Positions 26,250 to 35,543 of a DNA stretch of 64,000 nt are shown here, one piece after another. The notes under the pieces were generated by a model. That model was not told the origin of the DNA. It searched no databases and worked only from the letters and a program-made list of their open reading frames with translations. The DNA is taken from positions 107,012-171,011 of the forward strand of contig NZ_WIAD01000007.1 in assembly GCF_009618275.1 (NCBI RefSeq), read 5' to 3'. Numbering within the stretch: the stretch's first letter is position 1; every line of letters starts with the position of its first letter. A program made the position numbers and the translations under genes. Source of the DNA: Roseimaritima sediminicola (lineage in GTDB: Bacteria > Planctomycetota > Planctomycetia > Pirellulales > Pirellulaceae).

Positions 26250-27350
26250 CTATCGCCGTATTGCCGGGGCTTGAGCCTGCTGGAGGTCGGCCGATTCGCT
26301 GGCGGGCGGTTGGTAGCGTTCGCGAACGACCTTCCAGTTGCTGTCCGGTTTCTCGATGAACTTGTCGACGAACTGCTGCAGACCGCCGATGATCGAGTTC
26401 TTCTTCACGCCGCTGAACTCGTAGTGATCCCAGGCGGGAGCGGTTTTGGCGTTGAAATTGGGGGCGTACATCAGCAGCGCCTGCGGCAGAAAGGTTTGCG
26501 GATCGATCACGATCTGCACCAAGCGGTACTGAGCGCGATCTTCCTGGCGTTTCGGCCAAGCTTCGATGACCACGGTATCGGGTTTGGGCGAAGCGACGGT
26601 GCGCACCCAGTAGCGCTGACGAATTTTCTCGGCATCCAAATTGAACACGAAGGGCAGGGGGCTTTCGAAGATTTGCGTGCCCTGCAGTTCCGGCGGCAGA
26701 TCCTGGACCGTGCACTTCTTTTCGCCGCGATCGAAGTCGAACAGTTGCTGGCCGTTGCAGGCCCAGTACTCGCCAAACATTCCTTCGACGGCCGCATACT
26801 GCGGCTTGCCTTCCTGCATGCCTTTGTAGAACTTCAGCTCATTGACGCGGAACATGCCTTTGTCGGGCGAGGCGTAACGGATTTCGCCCTTGGCCCATGT
26901 AGCGTGCACGCCGGCGGGAGCTTGGGTCAGGTCGTAGTGCCAACGTGTGAAGTCGGCCTCGAGTCGCTGGACGGTTTTGCTCTGCGTTTCCCAGGCCTGC
27001 AGCAGGCGGGTCAGCTCCTGCTCCTGAGCGGCCGACAGCGGCGGGAAGGGTGCGGCGGGTGCCGTGGCGGCCGGAGCCGTTCGCGTGGTGGACTGAGCGT
27101 TGCCTGCGGTGGCTTGGTTTTGCTGGGCGTTACCCTGCGTGGCTGCGGACGCCTGACGTTGTTGGGCGGCCCGCTGCTGGGCCATCTGATGCTGTTGGGC
27201 GGGGGCGAGCGGCTGATTGCCACCGGCCTGTGCTCGATAGGTCCCCTGGCCACTGGGTGTACCGGTTTGAGCCAGCCCATTGCTGGCGATGAACACCGCG
27301 GCCGCGGTGACAATCATTGAACGCATCATCCTTGACGCCTTTCTGGCCAT
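26250..27350 (-). CDS. TIGR03009-type secreted planctomycete protein
   Basis: A 366-residue exported protein. ATG 27350 precedes a signal peptide (MMRSMIVTAAAVFIASNGLAQ). A Gln/Ala-rich linker (about residues 30-105) leads to a domain with VQRLEADFTRWHYDLT, KGEIRYASPDKGMFRVNELKFYKG, WACNGQQLFDFDRGEKKCTVQDLPPELQG, FVFNLDAEKIRQRYWVRTV and AWPKRQEDRAQYRLVQIVIDPQTFLPQALLMYAPN. This layout matches the planctomycete-restricted TIGR03009 family, whose fold resembles LolA/outer-membrane lipoprotein carriers; its role is unknown. The last residues (ADLQQAQAPAIRR) run into a hairpin repeat that supplies the stop context. Convergent with glgB. Confidence 0.8.
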   Translation of the reverse strand: MARKASRMMRSMIVTAAAVFIASNGLAQTGTPSGQGTYRAQAGGNQPLAPAQQHQMAQQRAAQQRQASAATQGNAQQNQATAGNAQSTTRTAPAATAPAAPFPPLSAAQEQELTRLLQAWETQSKTVQRLEADFTRWHYDLTQAPAGVHATWAKGEIRYASPDKGMFRVNELKFYKGMQEGKPQYAAVEGMFGEYWACNGQQLFDFDRGEKKCTVQDLPPELQGTQIFESPLPFVFNLDAEKIRQRYWVRTVASPKPDTVVIEAWPKRQEDRAQYRLVQIVIDPQTFLPQALLMYAPNFNAKTAPAWDHYEFSGVKKNSIIGGLQQFVDKFIEKPDSNWKVVRERYQPPASESADLQQAQAPAIRR

Positions 27351-27469
27351 CAGCCATTGAATTCGAGTGTGGAGTGTGTCGAGCGTCTGCCTGCCCGTTG
27401 GCCGGGGCTCGCACACACCGAAGGGTAGTGGTGTGAGTGTTATCTTTCGGGCTGCGGGCTAGCCGCCGT

Positions 27470-27988
27470 TCAGCCGGCCATTCGCGAGATGCGGCCCGTC
27501 GGGTGCGCCAGTTCGTCGGCGGTGGGCTGATACCGATACTGCATCAGGTAAGCATCCTCGGTGCTGTCGTCGTAGAAGTCCCGCAGCACGGACACGGCTC
27601 GAAAGCCCAGGCCGCGGAAGAACAACTGGGCGTCCAGGTTCGTCTCGCGGACTTCCAGCATGATGCGGTTGCGACGCTCGTGCGACAGTTTGCCCATCAG
27701 CTTGTTGATCATCGAACGCCCGATTCCCTGACGCTTGACCTCGGGGGCCACCGCGAAGTTCAGGATGTGCAAGCGGTTCTTGTGCAATTCGTAGATCATA
27801 AAGCCGACCACGCGCTCGTCGCGCTCGGCGACCATGCCGATGCAGTTCCGCTGCCGCAGACAGCGAATGAAGTCCTCTTCGGACCATGCGAATTCGAAAT
27901 TCGTCGACTCGATTTCTAGTACAGCCTGCATGTCGCGGCGGATCATCCAGCGAATATGAACGCAGGTGTCCTGTTCAGTGTGGCCCAT
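27470..27988 (-). CDS. rimI: GNAT acetyltransferase, RimI-like
   Basis: A 172-residue GNAT-fold N-acetyltransferase. ATG 27988 is chosen over ATG 28033 and 28006 because AAGGGAG lies seven bases upstream (27996-28002). Motifs: IRWMIRRDMQAVLEIESTNFEFAWSEEDFIRCLRQRN, GFMIYELHKNRLHILNFAVAPEVKRQGIGRSMINKLM (acetyl-CoA-binding R-x-x-G-I-G), and AQLFFRGLGFRAVSVLRDFYDDSTEDAYLMQYRY. This pattern is that of RimI-type ribosomal-protein-alanine N-acetyltransferases, although other protein substrates are possible. No ribosomal gene or tsaB/tsaD is adjacent. It lies 120 bp upstream of the TIGR03009 gene on the same strand. Confidence 0.85.
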   Translation of the reverse strand: MGHTEQDTCVHIRWMIRRDMQAVLEIESTNFEFAWSEEDFIRCLRQRNCIGMVAERDERVVGFMIYELHKNRLHILNFAVAPEVKRQGIGRSMINKLMGKLSHERRNRIMLEVRETNLDAQLFFRGLGFRAVSVLRDFYDDSTEDAYLMQYRYQPTADELAHPTGRISRMAG

Positions 27989-28287
27989 CCTGGAACTCCC
28001 TTCCATCGGCAACTGAGGTTTGGTCCAAATCATTGTTATTTATCGCCCCGCCATGCTCGCCCTTGCGACCGAACAACCACAGCGGCTGATGCGTCGGAAA
28101 ATACCAGAAGCCCCCACCAGAGCCAAGACAAGTTCCGCACAGCGGTGCGAACGCCACCTCCCCGTGCGAGTCTTGTCAAGCATGGTAAACTGGGCTGATC
28201 CAAGTGCATCGTTTCCCACCTTCTCGCCGTCGATCCTGCGCGAAAGCAGCGTTCCGGCGTGCCCGCTCCACAGGCCTGATATTCGCA

Positions 28288-31200
28288 ATGGTTTTGCTAC
28301 GTACCCTGTTGTTTCGCCTGCCGCTGGTCCTCGCTTCGCTGGGTTTTGCCGCGTCGGCAGTGTGCTCTGCATTGGCCCAGCAACCCGCTGCCCCCACCAC
28401 GCCAGCCGCAGCGGCGCATGGCGACGAGGAATCGACTCCGCCGAGCAAAGATCGTGAAACGCTGTTGCTCGAGAACACGCGCCAATTGACCTTCGAGGGC
28501 CGACGCTCGGGGGAAGGGTATTTCAATCCCGACGCCTCGCAGATGGTGTTCCAAAGCGAACGGCAGCCGGGCAATCCGTTCTATCAGATCTACTTGATGG
28601 ACATGGCCACCGCCGACATCACCCGCGTCTCTCCCGGGACGGGACGGACCACGTGTGCCTGGCTGCATCCGGTCGATGGGCGCGTGCTGTTCGCCAGCAC
28701 GCACGAAGATCCGCAGGCGGAAGCGAAACAAAAGCAGCGGTTGGAACTGCGACAGTCCGGCAACGAACCGCGGTATTCGTGGAGCTACGATCCGGAATAC
28801 GAACTGTATGCCAAGGACCTCGATGATGGCCGTCTGACACGCTTGACCCACGAGCGCGGCTACGACGCGGAAGGCTCGTACAGCCCGGACGGAACGAAGA
28901 TCGCCTTCGCGTCCAACCGCCAGGCGTACGAGCGTGAGTTGACCCAGCGTGAAGCGGCTCTGTTTGAACACGATCCCGCGTCGATGATGGAGATTTACAT
29001 CATGGACGCCGATGGTTCGAACGTGCAGCGGTTGACCGACTCCCTCGGTTACGACGGCGGCCCGTTCTTCTCGCCCGATGGCCAGCGGATTTGTTGGCGA
29101 CGGTTTTCCGAAGACGGCGCCACGGCCGAAATCTACACGATGCGGATCGACGGCAGTGACCAACAGCGGCTGACCCGGTTGGACGCGATGAGCTGGGCGC
29201 CGTTCTATCACCCCTCGGGTGATTACCTGGTCTTTACGACCAATCTTCACGGCTTCGGAAACTTCGAACTGTATCTGGTTCGCGCCGACGGCCAAGGCAA
29301 ACCGGTCCGGGTGACGGAAACCGAGGGAGCCGATTTGCTGCCGGTCTTCCTGCCCGACGGAAAACAATTGTCCTGGACGTCGACGCGTACCGACAGCGGC
29401 CGCTCGCAGATCTTTCTGGCGGATTGGAACGATGCCGCCGCCCGAGAACTACTGGGCTTGGATTCGCCGGACCGCAGCGCCGCCCTGGCGTCCGCCCAAG
29501 CCACCAGCGCCGGTTTTACGCCTGCCGATATCGGACGACACGTCGATTACTTGACGCGCCCCGAGCTGGCCGGGCGATTGACGGGTACCGAAGGCGAACG
29601 GCGGGCGACCGCGTACGTTGCAGCCTACCTGGAGAGCCTGGGATTCGAACCCGCTGGCGAAAATGGTTCGTGGTATCAGACGTTTGAGTTTCCCGCCGGG
29701 TCCGAACGGACCGACAACAATCACTTTGCGACCGGCACGACGGTTCACGAGCAGGATCAACAGTGGCGGCCGTTGGCGTTTTCGGGAACCGGAGACTTTG
29801 ACCCGGCCGAACTGGTCTTCGCCGGCTACGGCATGCAGGTCCCGGCTTCGGACCAGTACGAACAATACGACAGCTATGTCCATCTGGACGTCGCCGGCAA
29901 GTGGGTGGTCGTGCTGCGGGATTTGCCGCAGGACATCACGCCCGAACGTCGCCAACAGATGGCCCGCTACAGCGATCCCCGCCGCAAGGCCCAGGTCGCT
30001 CGTGATCTGGGCGCCCGCGGATTAATTTTCGTCACCGGGCCGACCAGCAAGGTGCGCAATCAATTGTTGCGGTTCGATCGCAACGCGTCGGCCGGCAGTA
30101 TCAGCATCGCGGTCCTCAGCGTGACCGATGCGGTGGCTCGGAAATGGTTCGAGGCCGCCGGCAAGGACCTGGGCCAGCTGCAGAAATCGCTCGACTCCGG
30201 CGAGATGCAGATGGGTTTTCCGCTCACGCCGGCCGCCCCAGACCAACCGCCGCTCAAGGTCTCGGCGACGATTGACATCCTGCGCAAACGCGGCACCGGC
30301 CGCAACGTGCTGGGACGGTTGCCCGCCGCCGACCAGCCCACCGAAGAAATGGTTATCGTCGGCGCCCATATCGATCACCTGGGTCGCGGCGCCGGCAGCA
30401 ATTCGCTGGCCAGTGAAGACGAGCAGGGTCAGATCCATTACGGGGCCGACGACAATGCCAGTGGCGTTGCGGCGATGTTGGAAATCGCTCAGAACCTGGC
30501 CGCAGAGGTTCGCAGTGGACGGCTGAAACCGCGCCGTGATCTGGTCGTCGCCGGATGGTCCGGCGAGGAACTGGGGTTGTTCGGTTCGCAGGCCTTCGTC
30601 GAAGATTTTTCCCAGTTGTTCCCGCATGCCGCCATGGTTTCACCAGCCGGTGCTCGGGACGCGGTGCACCCGCACGCGGCAGCCGCTGGGCAACCAACCC
30701 CGCCCGGCTCTGCAAAGCACAAGCCTGCCGCGCAAGACGGGGACGCCGGGACCGCGACGCCAGCGCCCTCGCATCACGGCGCGCCGTCGGCGCCCGAGTC
30801 GCTCGCGCCGACCGTGGCGGCTTACCTGAACCTGGACATGGTGGGACGGCTGCGCGAGAAGCTGGTGGTGCAGGGCATCGGCTCTTCGCCCCAGTGGGCC
30901 GGCGAGGTTCAGCGCCGCAACGTTCCGGTCGGTTTGAAGCTGGAACTGGATAAAACCAGCACCCGGCTGCCCACCGACGCCGCCTCGTTTGTCTCCCGCG
31001 GTGTGCCCGTGCTGGCGTTCTTTACCGGCGCTCACGAGGACTATCACACGCCCCGCGACACGGCCGAAAAACTGAACTATGAAGGTGCGGCCAAGGTTGC
31101 GCATCTGACCGCCTTGATCTCTCGTGGTCTGCTGACCGCCGAAGCGGCACCGGTGTTCGAATTGGCCGAGGGCGAAGCCGCCGAGGATGCGCCGCGCGTG

Positions 31201-31473
31201 CGTCTGACGGCGTTTTTGGGGACGATCCCCGATTACGCGTCCGGCGACGTCAAGGGTCAAGTCCTGTCGGGTGTGTCCCGCCGCGGACCAGCCGAACAAG
31301 CGGGCTTGCGAGCCGGTGACCGGATCATCGAACTGGCCGGCCGCAAGATCGAAGACATCTACGACTACACCTACGCGATCGAAGCCCTGAAGATCGGGGA
31401 ACCGGTTAAAGTCGTCATCGTCCGCGACGACAAGGAAATGACCTTGACCGTGACACCGGGTTCCAGAAATTAA
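28288..31473 (+). CDS. Secreted PD40-M28 metallopeptidase with C-terminal PDZ
   Basis: A 1061-residue exported protein. ATG 28288 opens a signal peptide (MVLLRTLLFRLPLVLASLGF, cleavage near SALAQ). Residues about 50-400 are WD40-like PD40 (TolB) propeller repeats (GSYSPDGTKIAFASNRQ, PFFSPDGQRICWRRF, LPVFLPDGKQLSWTSTR). Next comes an M28 zinc aminopeptidase domain with a PA-type insertion. Zinc and catalytic residues lie in VGAHIDHLGRG, GADDNASGVAAMLE, GWSGEELGLFGS, LNLDMVGR and FTGAHEDYHTPRDT. A PDZ domain ends the protein (GPAEQAGLRAGDRIIELAGRK). An Ala/Pro/His-rich insert interrupts the M28 domain near residue 800. It probably degrades peptides in the periplasm or outside the cell. Confidence 0.92.
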   Translation: MVLLRTLLFRLPLVLASLGFAASAVCSALAQQPAAPTTPAAAAHGDEESTPPSKDRETLLLENTRQLTFEGRRSGEGYFNPDASQMVFQSERQPGNPFYQIYLMDMATADITRVSPGTGRTTCAWLHPVDGRVLFASTHEDPQAEAKQKQRLELRQSGNEPRYSWSYDPEYELYAKDLDDGRLTRLTHERGYDAEGSYSPDGTKIAFASNRQAYERELTQREAALFEHDPASMMEIYIMDADGSNVQRLTDSLGYDGGPFFSPDGQRICWRRFSEDGATAEIYTMRIDGSDQQRLTRLDAMSWAPFYHPSGDYLVFTTNLHGFGNFELYLVRADGQGKPVRVTETEGADLLPVFLPDGKQLSWTSTRTDSGRSQIFLADWNDAAARELLGLDSPDRSAALASAQATSAGFTPADIGRHVDYLTRPELAGRLTGTEGERRATAYVAAYLESLGFEPAGENGSWYQTFEFPAGSERTDNNHFATGTTVHEQDQQWRPLAFSGTGDFDPAELVFAGYGMQVPASDQYEQYDSYVHLDVAGKWVVVLRDLPQDITPERRQQMARYSDPRRKAQVARDLGARGLIFVTGPTSKVRNQLLRFDRNASAGSISIAVLSVTDAVARKWFEAAGKDLGQLQKSLDSGEMQMGFPLTPAAPDQPPLKVSATIDILRKRGTGRNVLGRLPAADQPTEEMVIVGAHIDHLGRGAGSNSLASEDEQGQIHYGADDNASGVAAMLEIAQNLAAEVRSGRLKPRRDLVVAGWSGEELGLFGSQAFVEDFSQLFPHAAMVSPAGARDAVHPHAAAAGQPTPPGSAKHKPAAQDGDAGTATPAPSHHGAPSAPESLAPTVAAYLNLDMVGRLREKLVVQGIGSSPQWAGEVQRRNVPVGLKLELDKTSTRLPTDAASFVSRGVPVLAFFTGAHEDYHTPRDTAEKLNYEGAAKVAHLTALISRGLLTAEAAPVFELAEGEAAEDAPRVRLTAFLGTIPDYASGDVKGQVLSGVSRRGPAEQAGLRAGDRIIELAGRKIEDIYDYTYAIEALKIGEPVKVVIVRDDKEMTLTVTPGSRN

Positions 31474-31490
31474 TTCGGCTGGATGGAACC

Positions 31491-31705
31491 GTAGCTGGAC
31501 TCGCCAGAGTTTCGATGGGACGGGGGCCTTCCTATCGCCCTTCCAGGGCTTTCGCTTGCATGGATTCCGATTTCCCCAGGCTCGCGCCTGGGGCTACCAC
31601 ATGCCGTCGCTCCGCGACTCGGGAACGTGCGTTCCCGCGCATAAATATCCGTGAGCGCCGGCGGATATCGGATTTCGTTTCTCCAAAGTCTGACGACTTC
31701 AGCTA
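31491..31705 (+). repeat. 220-bp dispersed repeat, copy 1
   Basis: Starts GTAGCTGGACTCGCCAGAG and shows strong identity to 33319-33552 in the same orientation. It contains the perfect hairpin CCCCAGGC-TCGC-GCCTGGGG (31574-31593) followed by CTACCACATG, and ends in the CCAAAGTCTG motif (31683). It fills most of the 391-bp gap after the M28 peptidase. Confidence 0.75.
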
Positions 31706-31777
31706 CGGGCGCTGGAGTCTAGCCTTTAGGCGATTTGTCGCTGCGCACCGGGCGGCGGAAGCCTGGACTCCAGCGTT

Positions 31778-31795
31778 CCAAAGTCTGGCGACTTC
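31778..31795 (+). repeat. Dispersed motif CCAAAGTCTGGCGACTTC
   Basis: Second copy of the 18-mer in the gap after the M28 peptidase, 95 bp after the copy at 31683 and followed by the same AGCTACG. Confidence 0.6.
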
Positions 31796-31864
31796 AGCTA
31801 CGAAGCGCGGAATCGGTTAATATAGATGCGTTTCCCACCACCCTCTCTCTCCCCGATTCCCGCC

Positions 31865-33298
31865 ATGAACCCTGCCAAAGCTCTGCAGCTCGATCGCCGT
31901 CAGTTCCTTGCTGCTTCCACCGCCACGGCCGCGACGATCGCCGGCGGCCTCCGCCCGTCCTCGGCGCTGGCGGAGCCGTCTTCGGGCAACCTTCACCTGG
32001 GCACGTTTCGGTTTGATGTGACGCCCCCGATGGGACACTCGCTGTGCGGCGGCTGGATCACTCCTGCGACCGCGGTCGACGATCCGCTCGAAGCGATCGG
32101 CTATGTGCTGCTCGGTTCCGGAAAACCCGTCGTGGTCTGCGTCGTCGATTGGACGGGGCTGCTCAATTCCGCTCACCTTCGCTGGCGACAGGCATTGGCC
32201 GAGGCGGCCGGCACGACGGTCGACCGCGTAACCGTTCACTGCGTGCACCAGCACAACGCTCCGTTCGCTTGCCTGGATGCCGAAGAGATCGTGGAGGCCC
32301 AGGGCGACCTGCCGCATATCATCGAGCGTGATTTCTTTCTGCGCTGTTTGGATGCCGCTCGCGGTGCGGTCCGTCAAGCCGTCCAGCAAACCACTCCGGT
32401 GACCCACGTTGCCCATGGCGAAGCCAAAGTCGACAAAGTGGCCAGCAATCGGCGGATCATCGGCCCCGACGGCAAACTGGTATCCCAACGCGGCAGCAGT
32501 TCCAAGAACCCCGAGCATCACGCCCTGCCCGAAGGCTTGATCGATCCGATGTTGAAAACCGTGGCGTTCTATAACGGGGACCGAAAGCTGGCGGCCTGTC
32601 ATTATTACGCCTGCCACCCGATGAGCTATTACGGCGACGGGCGGGTGAGCGCCGATTTCTGTGGTCTGGCCCGTCGCGAGCGCCAGCGTCAAGAGCCGGA
32701 CTGCACGCATTTGTACTTCAACGGCTGCGGCGGAAACATCGGCGCCGGCAAGTACAACGACGGCAGCAAAGCGATGCGTCCCGTGCTGACCGAACGAATG
32801 CTGGCCGGCATCGTGGCCTCGGAAGAAACGTTGGAACGCCAGCCGATCGAGTCGCTTCGCTGGGACACCCACGACATCCTGCCGCCGGTCAATCCGCGGT
32901 TCGATGCAGAGGCACTGCTGCGGCAGATCCACGACCGTGATCAACGCGTCGTTAACCGCAATCGGCCTTCGTACACCGTCGCCTGGATTCGCCGGATGAA
33001 CGCCAGGTTGCCGATCGCACTCAGCAGCATGCACATCAACGACATCTCGCTGTTGCACCTACCCTCGGAATGTTTCGTCGAGTATCAGCTGCGAGCTCAG
33101 CAGGCGGCACCGGATCGTTTTGTGGCCTGCGCGGCGTATTCCGATGGCGGTCCCTGGTACATTCCGACCGCCGAAGCATACCCGCAAGGCGGTTACGCGG
33201 TCAGCGTCGCTCACTGTGCCCCGCAGGTTGATCCGATGCTGAGCGGCGCGATTCGCAAACTGTTGTCGGTGGACGAAGCCGCGCCCCGCGTGGGCTAG
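31865..33298 (+). CDS. Tat-exported neutral/alkaline ceramidase-like protein
   Basis: A 477-residue protein. ATG 31865 (MNPAKALQLDRRQFLAAST) gives a twin-arginine signal with D-R-R-Q-F-L and cleavage near SALA. The mature part resembles the N-terminal domain of neutral/alkaline non-lysosomal ceramidases: GTFRFDVTPPMGHSLCGGW, VVCVVDWTGLL, DRVTVHCVHQHNAP (His-rich zinc motif), CHYYACHPMSYYGDGRVSADFCGLARRE and YFNGCGGNIGAGKYND. Family members hydrolyse the ceramide amide bond, but many planctomycete homologues are uncharacterised and the real substrate may differ. It is bracketed by two direct copies of a 220-bp repeat. Confidence 0.85.
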   Translation: MNPAKALQLDRRQFLAASTATAATIAGGLRPSSALAEPSSGNLHLGTFRFDVTPPMGHSLCGGWITPATAVDDPLEAIGYVLLGSGKPVVVCVVDWTGLLNSAHLRWRQALAEAAGTTVDRVTVHCVHQHNAPFACLDAEEIVEAQGDLPHIIERDFFLRCLDAARGAVRQAVQQTTPVTHVAHGEAKVDKVASNRRIIGPDGKLVSQRGSSSKNPEHHALPEGLIDPMLKTVAFYNGDRKLAACHYYACHPMSYYGDGRVSADFCGLARRERQRQEPDCTHLYFNGCGGNIGAGKYNDGSKAMRPVLTERMLAGIVASEETLERQPIESLRWDTHDILPPVNPRFDAEALLRQIHDRDQRVVNRNRPSYTVAWIRRMNARLPIALSSMHINDISLLHLPSECFVEYQLRAQQAAPDRFVACAAYSDGGPWYIPTAEAYPQGGYAVSVAHCAPQVDPMLSGAIRKLLSVDEAAPRVG

Positions 33299-33318
33299 GG
33301 GCGGTGCCTACTGGTTCG

Positions 33319-33552
33319 GTAGCTGAACTCGCCAGAGGTAGCAGATCTCGCCAGAGCTTGGACGGGACGGGGACGATCCTATCGCCCTTCCAGGGCTTTC
33401 GCTGGCATTCATTCCGATTTCCCCAGGCTCGCGTCTGGGGCTACCACATGCCGTCGCTCCGCGACTTGGGAACGTTCGTTCCCGTGGATAAATATCCGTG
33501 AGAGCCGGCGGATTTCGGATTTCGTTTCTCCAAAGTCTGGCGACATTAGCTA
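33319..33552 (+). repeat. 220-bp dispersed repeat, copy 2
   Basis: Direct repeat of 31491-31705, with an extra 18-bp partial duplication near its start (GATCTCGCCAGAG). The hairpin at 33421-33440 has one G-T pair. It ends with CCAAAGTCTGGCGACATT at 33530, right at the 3' end of the hemQ gene. Confidence 0.75.
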
Positions 33553-34392
33553 CGAAATGCGGCAGTGCTGGAGAATCTCCGCGGCGCCGGCGCGGTATCC
33601 GACGTAGAACGGACCGAACTCCGCATACACCGCGCTGGCCTGGTCGAAGCGCATTTTGTAGACGATCTCGCGGAGGTATTCCGGATTGCGTCCCCACAGC
33701 GTGACCATCCATTCCCAGTCATCCAAGCCGACGCCGACCGTAATCAACTGGCTGACCCGACCGGCGAAAGCGATACCGCTGCGGGCGTGTTCGGCCATCA
33801 ACTGGTTGCGCCGCGAGAACGGTTCGGTGAACCAGTTTCTGCCGACGTCGCGGCTCTTGTTCATCGGATAGAAACACGCCGCCGGCCAGTCCGGAAACTC
33901 GGGCGACAGTCGCTGTTGGTTCATCATCGGCAACCGCCGCTCGTACGCATTCATCTTGGCGTCAAACGTCGGCGTGCCTTCCGCTTCGCCCTCGGCGATC
34001 AAGCGTTTGCGGTAATCTTCGACACTGGGGACATACTCGCTGATCTCGCTCATCGACACGAACGACCAAGTCGGTTCGATGGCCGCGCCCAGTGGTCCTG
34101 AAAGGATGCGTTGATGGATGGCGTCGATCTTCAGCGGATCGGGATCCATCATCATCAGGATCCAGTCCGCCCGGTGACCGCTGGTGATGTACCCCTGCAA
34201 CCGCTCGCAGCGTGTCTCGCCGTCGTTTTCCAGGGCCGCAACGAACGCCTCGCGGCCGGCTTGCAATTGGGCTGCGGTCAGCTGAGCCAGTCGCGCCCGA
34301 TCGAAGCGGTAGCAGTAATGCGAACAGTGCCAGCCTTGTGAGGGCACCACCGAAGGCTCGGGCAGGGGAGTGCTGGCGGGACGCGTCGACAT
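33550..34392 (-). CDS. hemQ: Coproheme decarboxylase/peroxidase-like protein (HemQ/ChdC)
   Basis: A 280-residue chlorite-dismutase-superfamily protein of the HemQ/ChdC branch. ATG 34392 begins the homologous part; an open upstream extension is not family-like. Y175 in FYPMNKSR corresponds to the catalytic Tyr of Firmicute ChdC (YPMSKRR context) and H202 (MAEHARSGIAFAGRVSQLITVGVGLDDWEWMVTLWG) to the proximal haem ligand. The Y-P-M-x-K and G-L-D-D-W-E-W blocks separate it from true chlorite dismutases. By family it converts coproheme III to haem b with peroxide, the final step of the coproporphyrin-dependent haem route. No other hem genes are adjacent. Convergent with the ceramidase-like gene. 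Confidence 0.88.
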   Translation of the reverse strand: MSTRPASTPLPEPSVVPSQGWHCSHYCYRFDRARLAQLTAAQLQAGREAFVAALENDGETRCERLQGYITSGHRADWILMMMDPDPLKIDAIHQRILSGPLGAAIEPTWSFVSMSEISEYVPSVEDYRKRLIAEGEAEGTPTFDAKMNAYERRLPMMNQQRLSPEFPDWPAACFYPMNKSRDVGRNWFTEPFSRRNQLMAEHARSGIAFAGRVSQLITVGVGLDDWEWMVTLWGRNPEYLREIVYKMRFDQASAVYAEFGPFYVGYRAGAAEILQHCRIS

Positions 34393-34634
34393 GCGAAAAA
34401 CTCCGTAAGGCGGGCAGGTAATCGGGACAGACTGGCAACCGGTCATCGTAAACAGCGAACGATCGATCGGCGAGCCCCCGGGAACCCGGCGTCTGCCGAC
34501 AACCGGCACATTCGCTGCGACCCCACCGCCCTCGAGCCGGGTTTGCGCTGCGAAGAACGGGGCTTGGTTGCCGCCCTTCAGAAGCAGCCTATGCATTAAG
34601 TGTCTCGTTTGCGTTCGGCCCCTCCGGAATCCTC

Positions 34635-35543
34635 ATGTCGCTTCGCTCCGCCCTCTTAAACGCCCGCCGCTTGGCATCCCTGCCGCTGCGCCGCCACCAG
34701 CTCCGAGGGCTCGGAGCTCAGGGTCTCGCGCCGCTGCACTGTGTGTTCTACCACCGCGTCGCCGACACCCATCCCAACGACTGGACGATCGGCTGTGCCC
34801 CGTTTGAACGCCACGTCCGCTACATGCGTTCGCACTTCGACATGATCGATCTGAGCGAACTGCAACGTCGCGTAAACCAGCTTGACAGCCGCCGGCCCGC
34901 CGTGGCGATCACCTTCGACGACGGCTACGCCGACAACTGCCGCTTTGCGCTGCCGCTGCTGATGCGATTGGGGGTCCCCTGCACGTACTTTGTCACGGTC
35001 GACAGTCTTTTGTCGGGTCGTCCGTTCCCGCACGACGTCCAAGCCGGTCAACCGCTGGACCCGCACACCCCGGACGAGATCCGCGCATTGGCCGCTGGCG
35101 GAATCGAGATCGGATTGCACACGCGCAGCCATCTGGACCTGGCCGGCGTGACCGATCCGGCCATCCTCCGACATGAAATCATCGATGCCGCAGACGCCCT
35201 GGCCGACATCGTCGGCCGCCGCATCCGCTACTTTGCCTTCCCCTTTGGAATGCCGCCGCAGATCACCGCTCAGGCGGTCGATGCGGTTCGGCAGGCCGGG
35301 ATGGACGGATTCTGCAGCGCCTTTGGCGCGTACAACCTACCCGGCCGCGACGCCTTCCACATCCGCCGTTTCCACGGTGATCCGGAGTTCAGCCGATTGC
35401 TGAACTGGTTGCAGTTCGACGCGCGAAAGCTGCGCATCGAACCGTCCGTCGCCGGTTCGTCCGCCGCCGCCGGCGACAACGGAACCGAAGAAGGCCAAGC
35501 ATCCGAAGCACCTCACCCCACCGCTGTGACCAACGCCGTATGA
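34635..35543 (+). CDS. Polysaccharide deacetylase (CE4)
   Basis: A 302-residue NodB-homology protein. The metal/catalytic motif is AVAITFDDGYADN (D95/D96), the His motif is IEIGLHTRSHLDLAG (H-x3-H), and YFAFPFGMPPQITAQAVDAV plus IRRFHGDPEF are later CE4 motifs. No clear signal peptide; the N-terminus is basic (SALLNARRLASLPLRRHQL). It probably removes N-acetyl groups from an envelope or exopolysaccharide intermediate. The stop overlaps the ATG of the glycosyltransferase by four bases (ATGA), so the two are co-translated and likely act on the same glycan. The C-terminal 40 residues are Ala/Gly/Glu-rich. Confidence 0.9.
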   Translation: MSLRSALLNARRLASLPLRRHQLRGLGAQGLAPLHCVFYHRVADTHPNDWTIGCAPFERHVRYMRSHFDMIDLSELQRRVNQLDSRRPAVAITFDDGYADNCRFALPLLMRLGVPCTYFVTVDSLLSGRPFPHDVQAGQPLDPHTPDEIRALAAGGIEIGLHTRSHLDLAGVTDPAILRHEIIDAADALADIVGRRIRYFAFPFGMPPQITAQAVDAVRQAGMDGFCSAFGAYNLPGRDAFHIRRFHGDPEFSRLLNWLQFDARKLRIEPSVAGSSAAAGDNGTEEGQASEAPHPTAVTNAV

